From NCBI RefSeq assembly GCF_036898095.1, contig NC_090768.1:42224478-42288477 (forward strand): DNA of 64,000 nucleotides, read 5' to 3'. The position numbers and the translations under genes are program-made. The stretch is from Palaemon carinicauda (taxonomy: Eukaryota > Arthropoda > Malacostraca > Decapoda > Palaemonidae). This document shows positions 12,066-21,914 of this stretch, one piece after another (within the stretch, counting starts at the first letter, position 1; each line of letters begins with the position of its first letter). The notes under the pieces are model-generated. The model saw only the letters and a list, made by a program, of their open reading frames with translations, made no database searches and had not been told where the DNA came from.

Positions 12066-12659
12066 TTCTGCACAGTGGGTTCATCCATGAATCAACAGTT
12101 AAAGTATGAATGTGGCCGTATTCTTTCCCTTGAGATTTCTCAGGTACCATCCATGTTAGAGAAAGCTGCTCTATGTTTTTAAACCGAATAAAAGATTAAA
12201 CCATTTCTTCCAACACAGTGGCTCTAGGGAAAAAAAATTCACTATCAGTTCAACATTTTTACCTTTGAATCGTAGGTAAACCAGTGCAGATAACTTGTAT
12301 GGCAAACCCTCTTACATACATTGTCATTCCCCTCATTTTACAAGCATCTTTTCCCTGTATATTAAGGTCGTTCTTACTCTATAACTATTACTATCTAGCA
12401 CTTTCCAGACCTTTGTCCTCCTTCCTCTTCTCACCCTACGCATATTGACGCAAAAGGCCCTTGGATTTCGCCGAATCGAAATCAATACTTCTCCATTCAT
12501 CATCATCTACTCCACGCTCCATAGTCCTCTATCATGTAGGACTGGGTCTTCCAATTCTCCAAGCACTTCTAAAATATATACTTTTTCATCAACTTTTCTG
12601 TTTATTCTTTCCATGTAAAGAAATAACCATCTCAAAACACATCATCTTGAAGTTGTAGA
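12066..12659. other. Unassigned DNA
   Basis: Possibly includes the 3' UTR of the decayed LINE before it (to about 12180). No other feature is recognised. Confidence 0.3.
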
Positions 12660-13010
12660 CACTACTTACAAACCAGCTACCCGTTGAGATACTACCGCTA
12701 GAGAGTTTTGGGTCCTTTGACTGGCCAGAGAGTATTATATTGGATCCTTCTTTCTAGTTACGGTTCACTTTCCCTTTGCTTACACATACATCGAATAGTC
12801 TGGCTTATTCTTTACAGATTCTCCTCTGTCCTCATACACCTGACAACACTTAAGATTACCAAACAATTCTTCTTCACCCAAAGTGTTAATTACTGCACTG
12901 TAATTATCCAGTGGCTACTTTATTCATGGTAAGGGTAGAAGAGACTCTTAGCTATGGTAAGCAGCTCATCTAGGAGAAGGACACTCCAAAATCAAACCAT
13001 TGTTCTCTAG
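12660..13010 (+). repeat. Dispersed repeat B, copy 1
   Basis: This block (for example GAGAAGGACACTCCAAAATC near 12975) is the inverted partner of 15895-16210, where GATTTTGGAGTGTCCTAGAA occurs. Shared elements in matching order include the TTTGACTGGCCAGAG or TTTGACATGCCATAC region, the TACCGCTAGAGTTTTGGG-like start and CCAGTGGCTACTTT. The family is not identified and no coding potential is seen. Confidence 0.6.
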
Positions 13011-13011
13011 T

Positions 13012-13139
13012 CTTGGGTAGTGCCATAGCCTCTGTACCATAGGCTTCCACTGTCTTTGGTAGTGTCATAGCCTCTGCACCATGGTCTTCCGCTGTCTTGG
13101 GTAGTGCCATAGCCTCTGTACCATGGTCTTCCACTGTCT
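13012..13139. repeat. 42-bp minisatellite, three copies
   Basis: Units start at about 13012, 13053 and 13095 with TCTTGGGTAGTGCCATAGCC and continue ...TCTGTACCATGGTCTTCCAC. A fourth start at 13137 runs directly into the LINE 3' end that follows, so the array may belong to the upstream part of that LINE's 3' region. Confidence 0.8.
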
Positions 13140-13374
13140 TGGGTTAGAGTTCTCTTGCTTGAGGGTACACTCGGGCACACTGTTCTATCTAGTTTCTCTT
13201 CCTCTTGTTTTGTTAAAGTTTCTATAGTTTATACAGGAACAATTTATTTTGATGTTAATCTTCTTAAAATATATTTTTCCTTATTTCCTTTCCTCACTGG
13301 GCTATTATCTCTGTTGGGGCCCCTGGGCTTATAGCAGACTGCTTTTCCAACTAGGGTTGTAGCTTAGTATTTAA

Positions 13375-13400
<26 letters not shown>
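13137..13400 (+). repeat. 5'-truncated LINE 3' end, copy 3, with (ATT)n tail
   Basis: Plus-strand orientation: GAGTTCTCTTGCTTGAGGGT, TCCTCACTGGGCTATT, CCAACTAGGGTTGTAGCTTA, then (ATT)n from about 13373. It is the reverse complement of copies 1 and 2 and continues seamlessly from the 42-bp minisatellite. Confidence 0.8.
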
Positions 13401-13408
<8 letters not shown>

Positions 13409-13920
13409 AATGATAATTATAATAATAATAATGTAGACGGAATGAAAAGAACGTTCTACTGATGTGTACTATTACGGTAGTTGAACGTTCCAATGTTTAT
13501 TTACAATCTCTAGCTTCTGAGCATGGCCTAACTGCAGTTTGAGAAGAAGACAAACAAGGACGAGCGGAATTAGAAAGAATTTTTATTATTAAAGGTGAGG
13601 AATGGAACACGAGTTGCTTGTTTGTTTGTTTTTGTTATGAAGTGCTGTTTTCAAAAGGGATAAAAATCTCAAGTTGGGTGTAAAGAACCTTATTGGGGTT
13701 AATGGAAGGCTACGGCATCCAGAAAAGCCAGGCAATAAAAAATGAAGATGTGTATTTACCGATGTTTGTATTCGTAACATTAAACCTTCGGTAAATTTGT
13801 ATTGTATTACAGGGTGTGATCCTTCTGCCGAAGCAGTCATTCATTAAAAATGTTTGGGTAATTTTATGTTGAATCAGGGCTGTGTTTGGGACTAGGGTTA
13901 TAGTTTCTCGAAATTTTACT
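13401..13920. other. Unassigned DNA
   Basis: No supported feature. Short overlapping open frames near 13589-13967 have no domain. Confidence 0.3.
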
Positions 13921-14115
13921 ACCACACTGGCTAGTACAGTGGTAACGTGTTTGTCTAGCATTCGCATGGCAGCAGATCAATCCCCGCCCAGGACTGAGTT
14001 TAAGCTGTTTACTGGGGAGGCCACTGCTGTGGTTGGGCACCACAGTGGGGGGTTGGGCTTACCCCGCTGATGTTCTGGTGAGCATCTATTCTGATGGAAC
14101 TGGATTTGACCTTTT
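13921..14115 (+). repeat. tRNA-derived SINE-like element
   Basis: An RNA polymerase III type A box (TGGCTAGTACAGTGG, 13928-13942) is followed about 32 bases later by a B-box-like AGATCAATCCC (about 13974-13984), as in a tRNA. The clover-leaf is imperfect: the 3' acceptor strand is not found and the sequence runs on into TGGTTGGGCACCACAGTGGG. This is the layout of a tRNA-derived SINE rather than a functional tRNA gene. The 3' limit is uncertain. Confidence 0.55.
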
Positions 14116-14649
14116 AACACTAGCCGGTAAAGTTTTGGATTCAACCAAATTGGGAAATGTATTATATTAATATATTTTCCTAGTAAAGCACGTGATAACA
14201 AAACACTTCTTCTCAATACATTATTGTCGCTAATGCATACTTACAGAGAAAAAAAATATTTCAGGAATTGAAGGTCTTGACTTTTTCTAAGTTTAGTGTA
14301 TATCTTTCCTTGGGCACGCAAGGTAGCTCTTGTTAGTTTGTATATCTGTTTTCATCTTACTTGGCTCCTCCCCATTGCGCAATGTGACAATATTTGCTTG
14401 AATGCGCATTTGCTCCTCCCACTAATGTCGCTCCTCCAATCTAAATACTACTGGGTTCTTTTCAAGGGTTATTATTGGACGATTCATTGGTCTCTCAGTC
14501 TTGTTTCAAGGATCTGTTTTTCGTGCAATATAACATTGTAAACGATAGTATTTTGTTTTTTTCCCTATTTCATTATGGGAGAAACCCGTGATTGTCGTTA
14601 GTTTTCGGTTTTCAAAAGTTCCGGTTTCTATATTTTCATCACACGTCAC
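14116..14649. other. Unassigned DNA
   Basis: Contains no supported gene. It may include the upstream part of the repeat that carries the zinc-ribbon frame at 14650. Confidence 0.3.
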
Positions 14650-14946
14650 TTGACTGTCATGGATCCTCCGGTACGGTTGTGTGAAATATGTCGTTATTCC
14701 TATTTTGATGTGATCGGCCGATTTCATGGGAATTATAATGGAACTCCTGAAGTAGTGAATCGTTTCCTAAGGGAGCATTCCGTATTACCTTTAAGTGTCC
14801 AGTGTGGTAAATGTGATTCGCCTTTACATTTTCGTGAGGATAGACATGTGTGGTATTGTACCAAATCTGAACGTATTCCAGTACTTGATGATTCAGAAGA
14901 GGGTCAACCACAACCTTCCACATCTTCATCGTCATCTTCCGTTTAA
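14650..14946 (+). CDS. Short zinc-ribbon ORF, possibly the N-terminus of an ISXO2/Merlin-like transposase
   Basis: A 98-codon frame with likely start at 14650 or 14659. It contains CEICRYSYFDVIG near residues 12-24, then FLREHSVLPLSVQCGKCDSP with CxxC and a second half HVWYC, giving a CxxC...WxC zinc-ribbon pattern. It ends in a Ser-rich tail. Similar 'FL...C-x2-C...W-C' ribbons precede the catalytic domain of ISXO2-like (Merlin) DNA transposases. No catalytic domain follows; instead a GC-rich minisatellite starts 50 bases on. GGTAAG right after the stop could be a splice donor. It may be a truncated transposase, a MITE-borne exon, or chance. Confidence 0.35.
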   Translation: MTVMDPPVRLCEICRYSYFDVIGRFHGNYNGTPEVVNRFLREHSVLPLSVQCGKCDSPLHFREDRHVWYCTKSERIPVLDDSEEGQPQPSTSSSSSSV

Positions 14947-14994
14947 GGTAAGAAGTGATTTAACAAAATATATATATTCAAATTTACCCCTGGT

Positions 14995-15485
14995 TAAAGG
15001 GGGGGTCGCAGGGGGGGCGAAGCCCCCCCCGGTAGGGGTACAGGGCCCCTAGGTTAGGTTAGGTGGGTTTGTTAGGTTCTGTGGTGCCTTGAAAATTACT
15101 GTGGCCATAAGGGGGGTCGCAGGGGGGGCGAAGCCCCCCCCGGTAGGGGTACAGGGCCCCTAGGTTAGGTTAGGTGGGTTTGTTAGGTTCTGTGGTGCCC
15201 TGAAAATTACTGTGGCCTTAAGGGGGGGTCGCAGGGGGGGCGAAGCCCCCCCCGGTAGGGGTACAGGGCCCCTAGGTTAGGTTAGGTGGGTTTGTTAGGT
15301 TCTGTGGTGCCTTGAAAATTACTTTGGCCATAAGGGGGGGTCGCAGGGGGGGCGAAGCCCCCCCCCGGTAGGGGTACAGGGCCCCTAGGTTAGGTTAGGT
15401 GGGTTTGTTAGGTTCTGTGGTGCCCTGAAAATTACTGTGGCTTTAAGGGGGGGTCGCTGGGGGGCCCTACCCCCCTCCCCCCGGT
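14995..15485. repeat. GC-rich minisatellite, unit 111-113 bp, four copies plus a degenerate fifth
   Basis: The motif TCGCAGGGGGGGCGAAGCCC starts at 15006, 15117, 15229 and 15341, with a diverged start at 15454. Each unit contains an inverted pair (GGGGGGGCGAAGCCCCCCC), the palindrome-like GGGCCCC, and GGTTAGGTTAGGTGGG, which resembles the arthropod telomere repeat TTAGG. Unit length is nearly constant and units are very similar, so the array is young. Confidence 0.9.
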
Positions 15486-15894
15486 AGGCCTAGTTAGGGG
15501 TATGGGGGAGGGGTGCTGGAACATTAATTATTCATTTATTGCAAATATCATTCAATGCCCCAACACCTTCCCCCCCCTTCCCCCACCCAAAACCCCGGTT
15601 CCCAAAGGGTGTCCCCCATAATTGGTGGGATGAACTAGGGTATACATAGTAAATCTCTAAATCGGTTGGTTTGCAGTCAAAATAAACGTTAAATTCATTG
15701 AAACCACACTATTTCTGATGCAACAAATATATTTTTATTGCATTTTTCCAAATTTGGCTGAAACTAAAAATTTACCCACTAGCCTAACCCAATAAGTCCA
15801 CATTACTTACCAAGTGTAGGGAATGTTCCAAATCGTGACCTACAATTTTGTATTCCTTCAGAAACCTATGAACTATGTATGTACGAAGATCAAA
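15486..15894. other. Unassigned DNA
   Basis: C-rich and AT-rich sequence with no supported feature after the minisatellite. Confidence 0.3.
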
Positions 15895-16210
15895 AGAAGT
15901 TGCAAATGATGGTTTGATTTTGGAGTGTCCTAGAAGAGCTGCTTACTGTAGCTAAAGAGTCTTTTTTTTACCTTTACCAAGAAGAAAGTAGCCACTGAAC
16001 AATTATGTTGCAGTAGTTAACCCCCTTGAACGGAAAAGACTTGTTTGGTCGATCTCAGTGATGTCAGGTGTATGAGACCAGCCTACTCGTTGTATATGTA
16101 GGCAAAAACAAAATGAGCCATAACCAAAGAGAGGGATCCTATGTAGTACTGTATGGCATGTCAAAGGACCCAATAACTCTAGCAGTAGTATCTCAACTAA
16201 GTCATTACTT
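15895..16210 (-). repeat. Dispersed repeat B, copy 2 (inverted)
   Basis: Reverse complement of 12660-13010, with insertions and about the same motif order. The two copies are about 3 kb apart and in opposite orientation, so the intervening DNA could form a large hairpin. The family is unknown. Confidence 0.6.
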
Positions 16211-17749
16211 GGAGCTTGTTGCCACACAAAAACTATACCACTGGTTTTGAAAAATTAAAGTTGACATAAAATGGCCCAAAGCCGAGGAATTTAAGCTTGT
16301 ATCAAATGTCCATGCAGAACTAGTCATCTCGCTTAACTGATGCTAGTTTCTGGAAATATTCTGATTCCAAAATAATGGCTTTTGATTTTGATAAAATTAA
16401 CCAATAAAGCTTCAGTATTATCACTGTTTCCACAATACTTCTATATGATAAACTAAAATATGCTCTGAATTTTGTACGATTCATTATTATAAACAAAAAG
16501 GGTTTGAAAGCCTCATTGTGTAACCCTATCCAGATCTCTTTGGAGGTTTAAAAATGCTGTGACTAGCATATACTATATGTTGGCAAATATTTAAGTAATC
16601 AGTAAATTCCGGTAAGATATTAGTACAGGGTACTATTTTCTTTATATTATTCAGATTAAGAAAATTCAATAACAAAATAAAGTAGTGCAATATCTTCCCC
16701 TAGTTCAAACAATACAGCAACTTTTCTTGATGCCATCAATAGTACAGATTTTTGGTGGCCACTGTTACCTTACTCAACCTAACCTAGTTTGACCGTATAT
16801 GGCCCCTCCCCCTCACCAAATGTAGATCTCCTCGAAAATGCAGGTAGAGTGCCATAGCATTACCTAACCTAATCTAGTGATCCAGGTCCTTGCCTGACCA
16901 AGCTCAACTCCCAATGTACCACAATTCACAAAAAATTCACAGATGTGTTTTCAAACCATTATTTCTGGTCATTATATAAAAATTTTGGGAAGTATACAAA
17001 ATGTATGGATACATATTCATAAGATTTTATGAAGTATTTATTAAATAAAACAAACTCCAACTGGGGATACAAACCTATGTATCTGTTATCCCTTTAGAAG
17101 GTAGTGCACCACTATAGGGTCTGTGTGGGGTCGATTCATTCCTAAGCTGTACCTATTTGTTAGGGTTTTACTTTACAGTACAGTGCCTTCATTCCTTCTC
17201 TCTTTCTTCCACATTTCTGTCCAACCTGGATTACCTTTTAACACAATTGTTCAAACACAGGATTTTCCTCTAGTTTCACCTCTATGCTGATTCGCCATAT
17301 TGGCCAAGTGTTAGGCTATATTTCCCAAATTCATAAATCAGTCAATCAATCAATCGACCCATTTTGTTTCAGCAGTATTTGCAGCATATTTATATTTGCT
17401 ATATACTGTGAATTAAAAACTGGATATTACTGTATAAGAACAGAGATTAATGTGGATGATTGAAGATTTGAAGCATTGATATGATCAGGTTTATTTTTGT
17501 AAACTAAATGTGACTTGATTATAGAACAAGAGAAAATTACCATTACAAAATAGATGAAAATGGAAGAAATTGAGGTGTACAAGATACTTAATCTTCTAGA
17601 GAAGCCAGAGCTGTAATAAATTAACATATTAGTGAGTTAATTCTCTCTAGTTGGAAGGAAGTGTTACTGTTGAATGCTAATGAAGGAAAAATGTTTTAAC
17701 CTGTGGGGATGCATTGTTTGTGTACTGCTTAGTATACTGTACATGGAAT
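16211..17749. other. Unassigned AT-rich DNA
   Basis: No supported gene. CCTAACCTA-like runs occur near 16775-16790 and 16863. A (CAAT)n-like short run is present near 17340. Confidence 0.3.
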
Positions 17750-17860
17750 ATTATTATTATAAGCTAAGGTAGAACCCTAGAAAAAGTAGAATGTTATAAG
17801 CCCAAGGGCTCCTACAGGGAAAATAGTCCAATGAGGAAAGGAAATAAGGTAATAGATAGG
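17750..17860 (-). repeat. 5'-truncated LINE 3' end, copy 4, diverged
   Basis: ATTATTATTATAAGCTAAGG, TATAAGCCCAAGGGCTCC and CCAATGAGGAAAGGAAA match copies 1 and 2 at the tail end only. This is an older, shorter copy. Confidence 0.65.
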
Positions 17861-18538
17861 GTTGAAGAATTGTATAGAATTGGGAAGTGCACAGTGGAAA
17901 ATAGGTTAGTTTAGGGGAATTACATGGATAAAGATTTTGAATTATTGAGACGAAGAGAAACAGAAACCCACAAACTGTGAAAGAGGTTTCGGAATGGAAG
18001 AGCCTCAATGTCCGGGAAGCAAGAGTGTGTGTTTTAGATGTAGTAGCACAGGGTGTTTTCAGAAGGGTTTGATAGCTGATGAGCCTTCTTAATAGATACT
18101 ATAAATGAATTCTATCTTATCTTTGCTGTGCCGTTATTTTCTGGATTGGATGTTGATGCAGGTAAGCTTCCATACTGAGCAACTAATCTATGAAAGTAAG
18201 ATGTAGATGTTCAGTATCTCCCCCGTCGTCCTTCGAGGGAGGAGGATTGATAAAATGTAGGGTATATTATGCTTAAGTGGCCATACATGGTGACATTATA
18301 TTCTTCCAAGGATATAGATTTCAATCATCTGTCTGCAAACAGAAACTTAGCCTAACCCATGAGAATTTATTCTCGAGTATTGGGAGGTGTTAGGTATCAA
18401 TACTCCAACACCTCTACCAGATCCAAGTGTATTGACATCCCATGATTTAAAGCAACCAGCATGGTTATAGCAGCTTTCTCCCTCTTTTAAGGATGTCTCC
18501 TATTAAGAGATATGGGTTTGTATCCCACAGGTATTAAT
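17861..18538. other. Unassigned DNA
   Basis: No supported gene or repeat. Confidence 0.3.
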
Positions 18539-18826
18539 CACAAATTTTAAAAGTAATTGGTATTTTTTCTAGATATATAAACCTGAGTCCTTGAAGTTTC
18601 ATTTCCTACCTCAACCCCTCTGTAAGCCTTAGGTGAAAGTCAAAGTGGCTACTCAGTGCACTACAATAGATGGGAAGCAGGTCTTCTCCGCTGCCTGCCA
18701 TTAAGTACCGACACCTTGTTATAAATTTTTATAACAGAGTTCTAGCCAAGCTGAAAACATACTATTATTATAGGACTCAGGTTTGGATAGTTAGAAAAAA
18801 ATACAAATTACTTTTAAAATTTGCGA
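18539..18826. repeat. Solo terminal module (foldback) of an N1-related DIRS-like element
   Basis: The ends are inverted repeats of about 55 bases: ACAAATTTTAAAAGTAATTG at 18540 against CAAATTACTTTTAAAATTTG at 18805-18824. Next to these, AACCTGAGTCCT faces AGGACTCAGGTT. This is the same layout as the right-end module of N1 (50999-51309), with which it shares the GTATTTTTTCTA...TATATAAACCT style of end. No element body is attached. D1 begins at the very next base. Confidence 0.7.
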
Positions 18827-18999
18827 TTTTTCAATATTAAACTTACCCGATAATCATGTAGCTGTCAACTCCGTTGCCCGACAGAATTCTATGGAGGGAT
18901 ACGCCAGCTATCACAATACTAGAAGGGGGTGTACTTACCAGCGCCACCTGTTGCCAGGTACTCAAGTACTTCTTGTTGACACCTCCTCAATTATTCCTC
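18827..18999 (+). repeat. D1 left inverted terminal repeat
   Basis: It matches the reverse complement of 25406-25560 (and of the second copy, 25692-25846) up to CTCAATTATTCCTC at 18999, after which the two diverge. The outermost 20 or so bases differ from the right repeat but are copied exactly in the ICR. ACTTACCCGATAATCATG is the conserved near-terminal motif. Confidence 0.85.
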
Positions 19000-19211
19000 T
19001 GTCGTGCTTCCGGCAAGACGTTCTGGGATACGCTTATGGTCTTCGAGTTTATTCACGGATATTTGGTGAAGTATTCTCTCAGATTAACGGCTGTCGCTTT
19101 ACTGGAAACCTTCTTATATTAGCTAGATAGCTTTTATATAGTACTGATATAACGGTTAACGATTTTTGCTTGTTTTTGGATCCCCCTTTGGCTAACTCTT
19201 TGGATTACAAG

Positions 19212-21914
19212 ATGTCTGACATTTCGCAAGCCCCCTCCCATAGACGATGTAGGTCTTGCAATAGGCGTATTCCGAAGGCCTCGGTAGATCCTCACACCGC
19301 TTGTTCTGACTGTAGGGACAGGCCCTGTCAGTTAGAAAATCGATGTGAGGAATGCGCCGGACTTTCGGAATTGGAATTTGTCCGTCTTTTAAAATATTCA
19401 ACTAAGTTAGAGAGAGGTAGAGTTAGGAGGAGTTCTTCTCACTCTTCAATGTTTTCCTCACCTCATGATCCCCTACCTTTTCCTACCCCTGTAGTGGCTA
19501 CCCCCGAACCTACTGTGTGCCCTCCGCCTGATATGTCAGTTGTTTTGCGTGCTATTCAGGCTTTAGGCGATAAAGTAGAGTCAGTGGTAAGTGACCATAA
19601 GTCTCTGATGGCCGAAGTTAAAGAACTGAAGGTCAAGAGTGCAGTGGGTGGAGTTAGTGCCAGTGCTGTGACGAGTGCTAGTGTCGGTGCAGTGCCAAGT
19701 GCTAGTGTTAGTGCCAGTGTGGTGCGTGAGGATTTTTCTGTGCGAGCCAGTCGTCCTCCCAGTCCGGGACCTCTTGCAAGCTCCCATGCCCAGGGGAGAA
19801 GCAATGTCGAAGGGCATAAGGGTTCGGCAGGCCTTGTTAGGCGCACAGAACTATCCTCGGTGGTTGCGGGCGTGTCTTCCAAAGACCGTCACTCCCACCT
19901 GCAGACGATTGAGCCCGTCTTATTCTCGTCCGCTGATCAACTGTCAGGCAAGAAACGTTGGTCTCAGGTCTCGAGACCGCTTAAACGTAGAGTCCAGTCC
20001 GCGAGTGCTCAGCCAGGTTGCAGTCATTGGCTCAGCTCTGACTCGCCTCAGTCATCTGTCGACTGTACTCCGCCCAAGAGGAGTAAGGTTCTGCCACAAC
20101 AGAGCTCGACTGTTAAGGCTTTACCTCAGTCTACTATCGTTTCTGCCGATCCCAAGTGGACTCTGCTTCAGTCCATGCAAGCACAGCTTTCGGACTTGAT
20201 GCGTGAGTGTCGGGCTGAGAGTGTTGCACCTCCGCCTCCGCCTACACTCCCTCCGCCTGTTCTCGCTCCGCCTGCGCTCGCCCCGCCTGCGCTCGCTCCG
20301 CCTGGTCGCAGCACCATCTGCCAGGCGTACGATGTTGAACCACTTTCTGAGTTCGCTGTTCCCAGTGGTGTTCAGCCTCAGCCTTCTTTAAGGCAACCTT
20401 TACTTTGGGATCAGGAGGGTTATTCCACTCTTCCTCCGCCTCCCCTTGCTGCTCCACCAGTGGTGCAACTCTCGGTTGGGGTACAACAACCTCTCCCGTC
20501 CATGAGTCAGTCTGCTCAGCCATCGCTGCAGCGAGCTCAACCCTCCTCAAGGCAAGCTCCTCTACACCCTGGACTTGCGCCTCAGGAGCCTCAGCTTGCG
20601 AGAACTTTACCTTGTTCTGCGCAGCCTCAACCTCATCATGCTCCGCTCATCTCACAGGAACAGGAACGTGCTACTCCGCCTCCGTCCTCAGCTCAGCAAG
20701 CGCAATCCTTGGGTTCAACCTCTCTTGCTAGGAGTCAACCTCCCTCACCCATGCGCCTTCCTTCTGCTTCGTCTGTTGTTCAGCCTTTGCAGTCTGAGCC
20801 TCAGGTTTTCCCTCAACAGTTACTGGAAGAGGAAACCACTGTTATTGTTCCTACCCGTTCTGACTCTGCGGTTCAGCATTCTTGTCCGATCTCTTCGCTA
20901 CACTCTGGTGATGAGGTGTCGGATGATGAGGAGGCACACCTTGATCCCTCGTCAGACGTGGACGAATCCAAGCTTTCTCCACAGTCTATTGATTTTCGTA
21001 AGGTCTTGGCTCTACTCAGGGAGATTTACCCAGACCACTTTGTCTCTGCTATTCCCCGCTCTCCGCCATCTGAGTTTTCGCTGGGCGTACAACAAGCTAA
21101 GTCCTCCTATACTAAGCTTGTCCTAGCTAGATCCTCTAAGAGGGCTTTAAGGATCTTAGGGGAGTGGCTGCAGTCTAAACAACACCTTGGCAAGACTTCC
21201 TTCATGTTCCCTCCAACGAAGCTCACTTCGAAAGCGAGCGTTTGGTATGCCACAGGGGAAGCACCAGGCTTGGGAGTACCTGCCTCTGCCCAGGCTGACT
21301 TCTCAAGTCTGGTGGACTCGCCTCGGAGAACTGCTATGAGACGCTCGAAGGTTTGTTGGACCTTCTCAGACCTGGATCACTTACTGAAAGGGATGTTCAG
21401 AGCATTTGAAATGTTCAACTTTCTCGACTGGTGCCTGGGGGCCCTCAGCAAGAAAACCTCTCCTGCGGACAAAGATTCTGCCATGCTATTAATGTCCTGC
21501 ATGGATAAGGCCATCAGAGATGGATCGGGCGAGCTAGCGTCGTTGTTTGTATCAGGGGTGTTGAAGAAAAGGGAACAACTGTGTACCTTCCTTTCCGCCA
21601 GCATTACACCTTGCCAACGGTCACAACTCCTTTTTGCTCCGCTCTCGAAGTTCCTCTTTCCCGAAGAGCTAGTTAAGGACTTGTCTGCTGCCCTGATACA
21701 AAAGGATACGCACGATCTTGTAGCCTCATCGGCTCGTAAGTCTAAGGTTGCCACCTCAGTCCCCAAGACTTATCGCTCCCCAGTGGCTGATACCCCTGCT
21801 ACGAGGTTCATACCGCCCTTTCGTTGTAGAGCCCCCAGCCGAGGAAGCTCCCGTCCAGACTCTCACAGGAGCAAGTCTAGGAAAGGATCCAGGACATCTA
21901 AGGGAAAGAACTGA
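19212..21914 (+). CDS. gag: D1 Gag-like protein (ORF1)
   Basis: 900 residues from the Met at 19212; D3 and D4 homologues begin at the equivalent Met with MADPSQVPKF, so the upstream Met at 19170 is rejected. Residues 13-48 form a Cys cluster (C13-x2-C16, C31-x2-C34, C39, C45-x2-C48), probably zinc binding. The middle is Pro-, Ser- and Gln-rich low complexity. From about residue 595 a conserved block shared with D3 and D4 runs DFRKVLALLREIYPD ... SVWYATGEAPGLG ... FNFLDWCLGALS ... DTHDLVASSARK. The tail is Arg-, Ser- and Lys-rich and suits nucleic-acid binding. It should form the particle or RNA-binding protein of the element. Its UGA stop is followed by a frame open to the recombinase. Confidence 0.85.
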   Translation: MSDISQAPSHRRCRSCNRRIPKASVDPHTACSDCRDRPCQLENRCEECAGLSELEFVRLLKYSTKLERGRVRRSSSHSSMFSSPHDPLPFPTPVVATPEPTVCPPPDMSVVLRAIQALGDKVESVVSDHKSLMAEVKELKVKSAVGGVSASAVTSASVGAVPSASVSASVVREDFSVRASRPPSPGPLASSHAQGRSNVEGHKGSAGLVRRTELSSVVAGVSSKDRHSHLQTIEPVLFSSADQLSGKKRWSQVSRPLKRRVQSASAQPGCSHWLSSDSPQSSVDCTPPKRSKVLPQQSSTVKALPQSTIVSADPKWTLLQSMQAQLSDLMRECRAESVAPPPPPTLPPPVLAPPALAPPALAPPGRSTICQAYDVEPLSEFAVPSGVQPQPSLRQPLLWDQEGYSTLPPPPLAAPPVVQLSVGVQQPLPSMSQSAQPSLQRAQPSSRQAPLHPGLAPQEPQLARTLPCSAQPQPHHAPLISQEQERATPPPSSAQQAQSLGSTSLARSQPPSPMRLPSASSVVQPLQSEPQVFPQQLLEEETTVIVPTRSDSAVQHSCPISSLHSGDEVSDDEEAHLDPSSDVDESKLSPQSIDFRKVLALLREIYPDHFVSAIPRSPPSEFSLGVQQAKSSYTKLVLARSSKRALRILGEWLQSKQHLGKTSFMFPPTKLTSKASVWYATGEAPGLGVPASAQADFSSLVDSPRRTAMRRSKVCWTFSDLDHLLKGMFRAFEMFNFLDWCLGALSKKTSPADKDSAMLLMSCMDKAIRDGSGELASLFVSGVLKKREQLCTFLSASITPCQRSQLLFAPLSKFLFPEELVKDLSAALIQKDTHDLVASSARKSKVATSVPKTYRSPVADTPATRFIPPFRCRAPSRGSSRPDSHRSKSRKGSRTSKGKN

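Noticed and set aside
13921..13995. Functional tRNA gene
   Set aside because: A and B boxes are present, but the acceptor stem and B-box consensus are poor and repeat sequence continues 3'; better read as a tRNA-derived SINE.
14995..15485. CRISPR-like array
   Set aside because: Units are contiguous 111-113-bp tandem copies with no distinct spacers, in a eukaryotic context.
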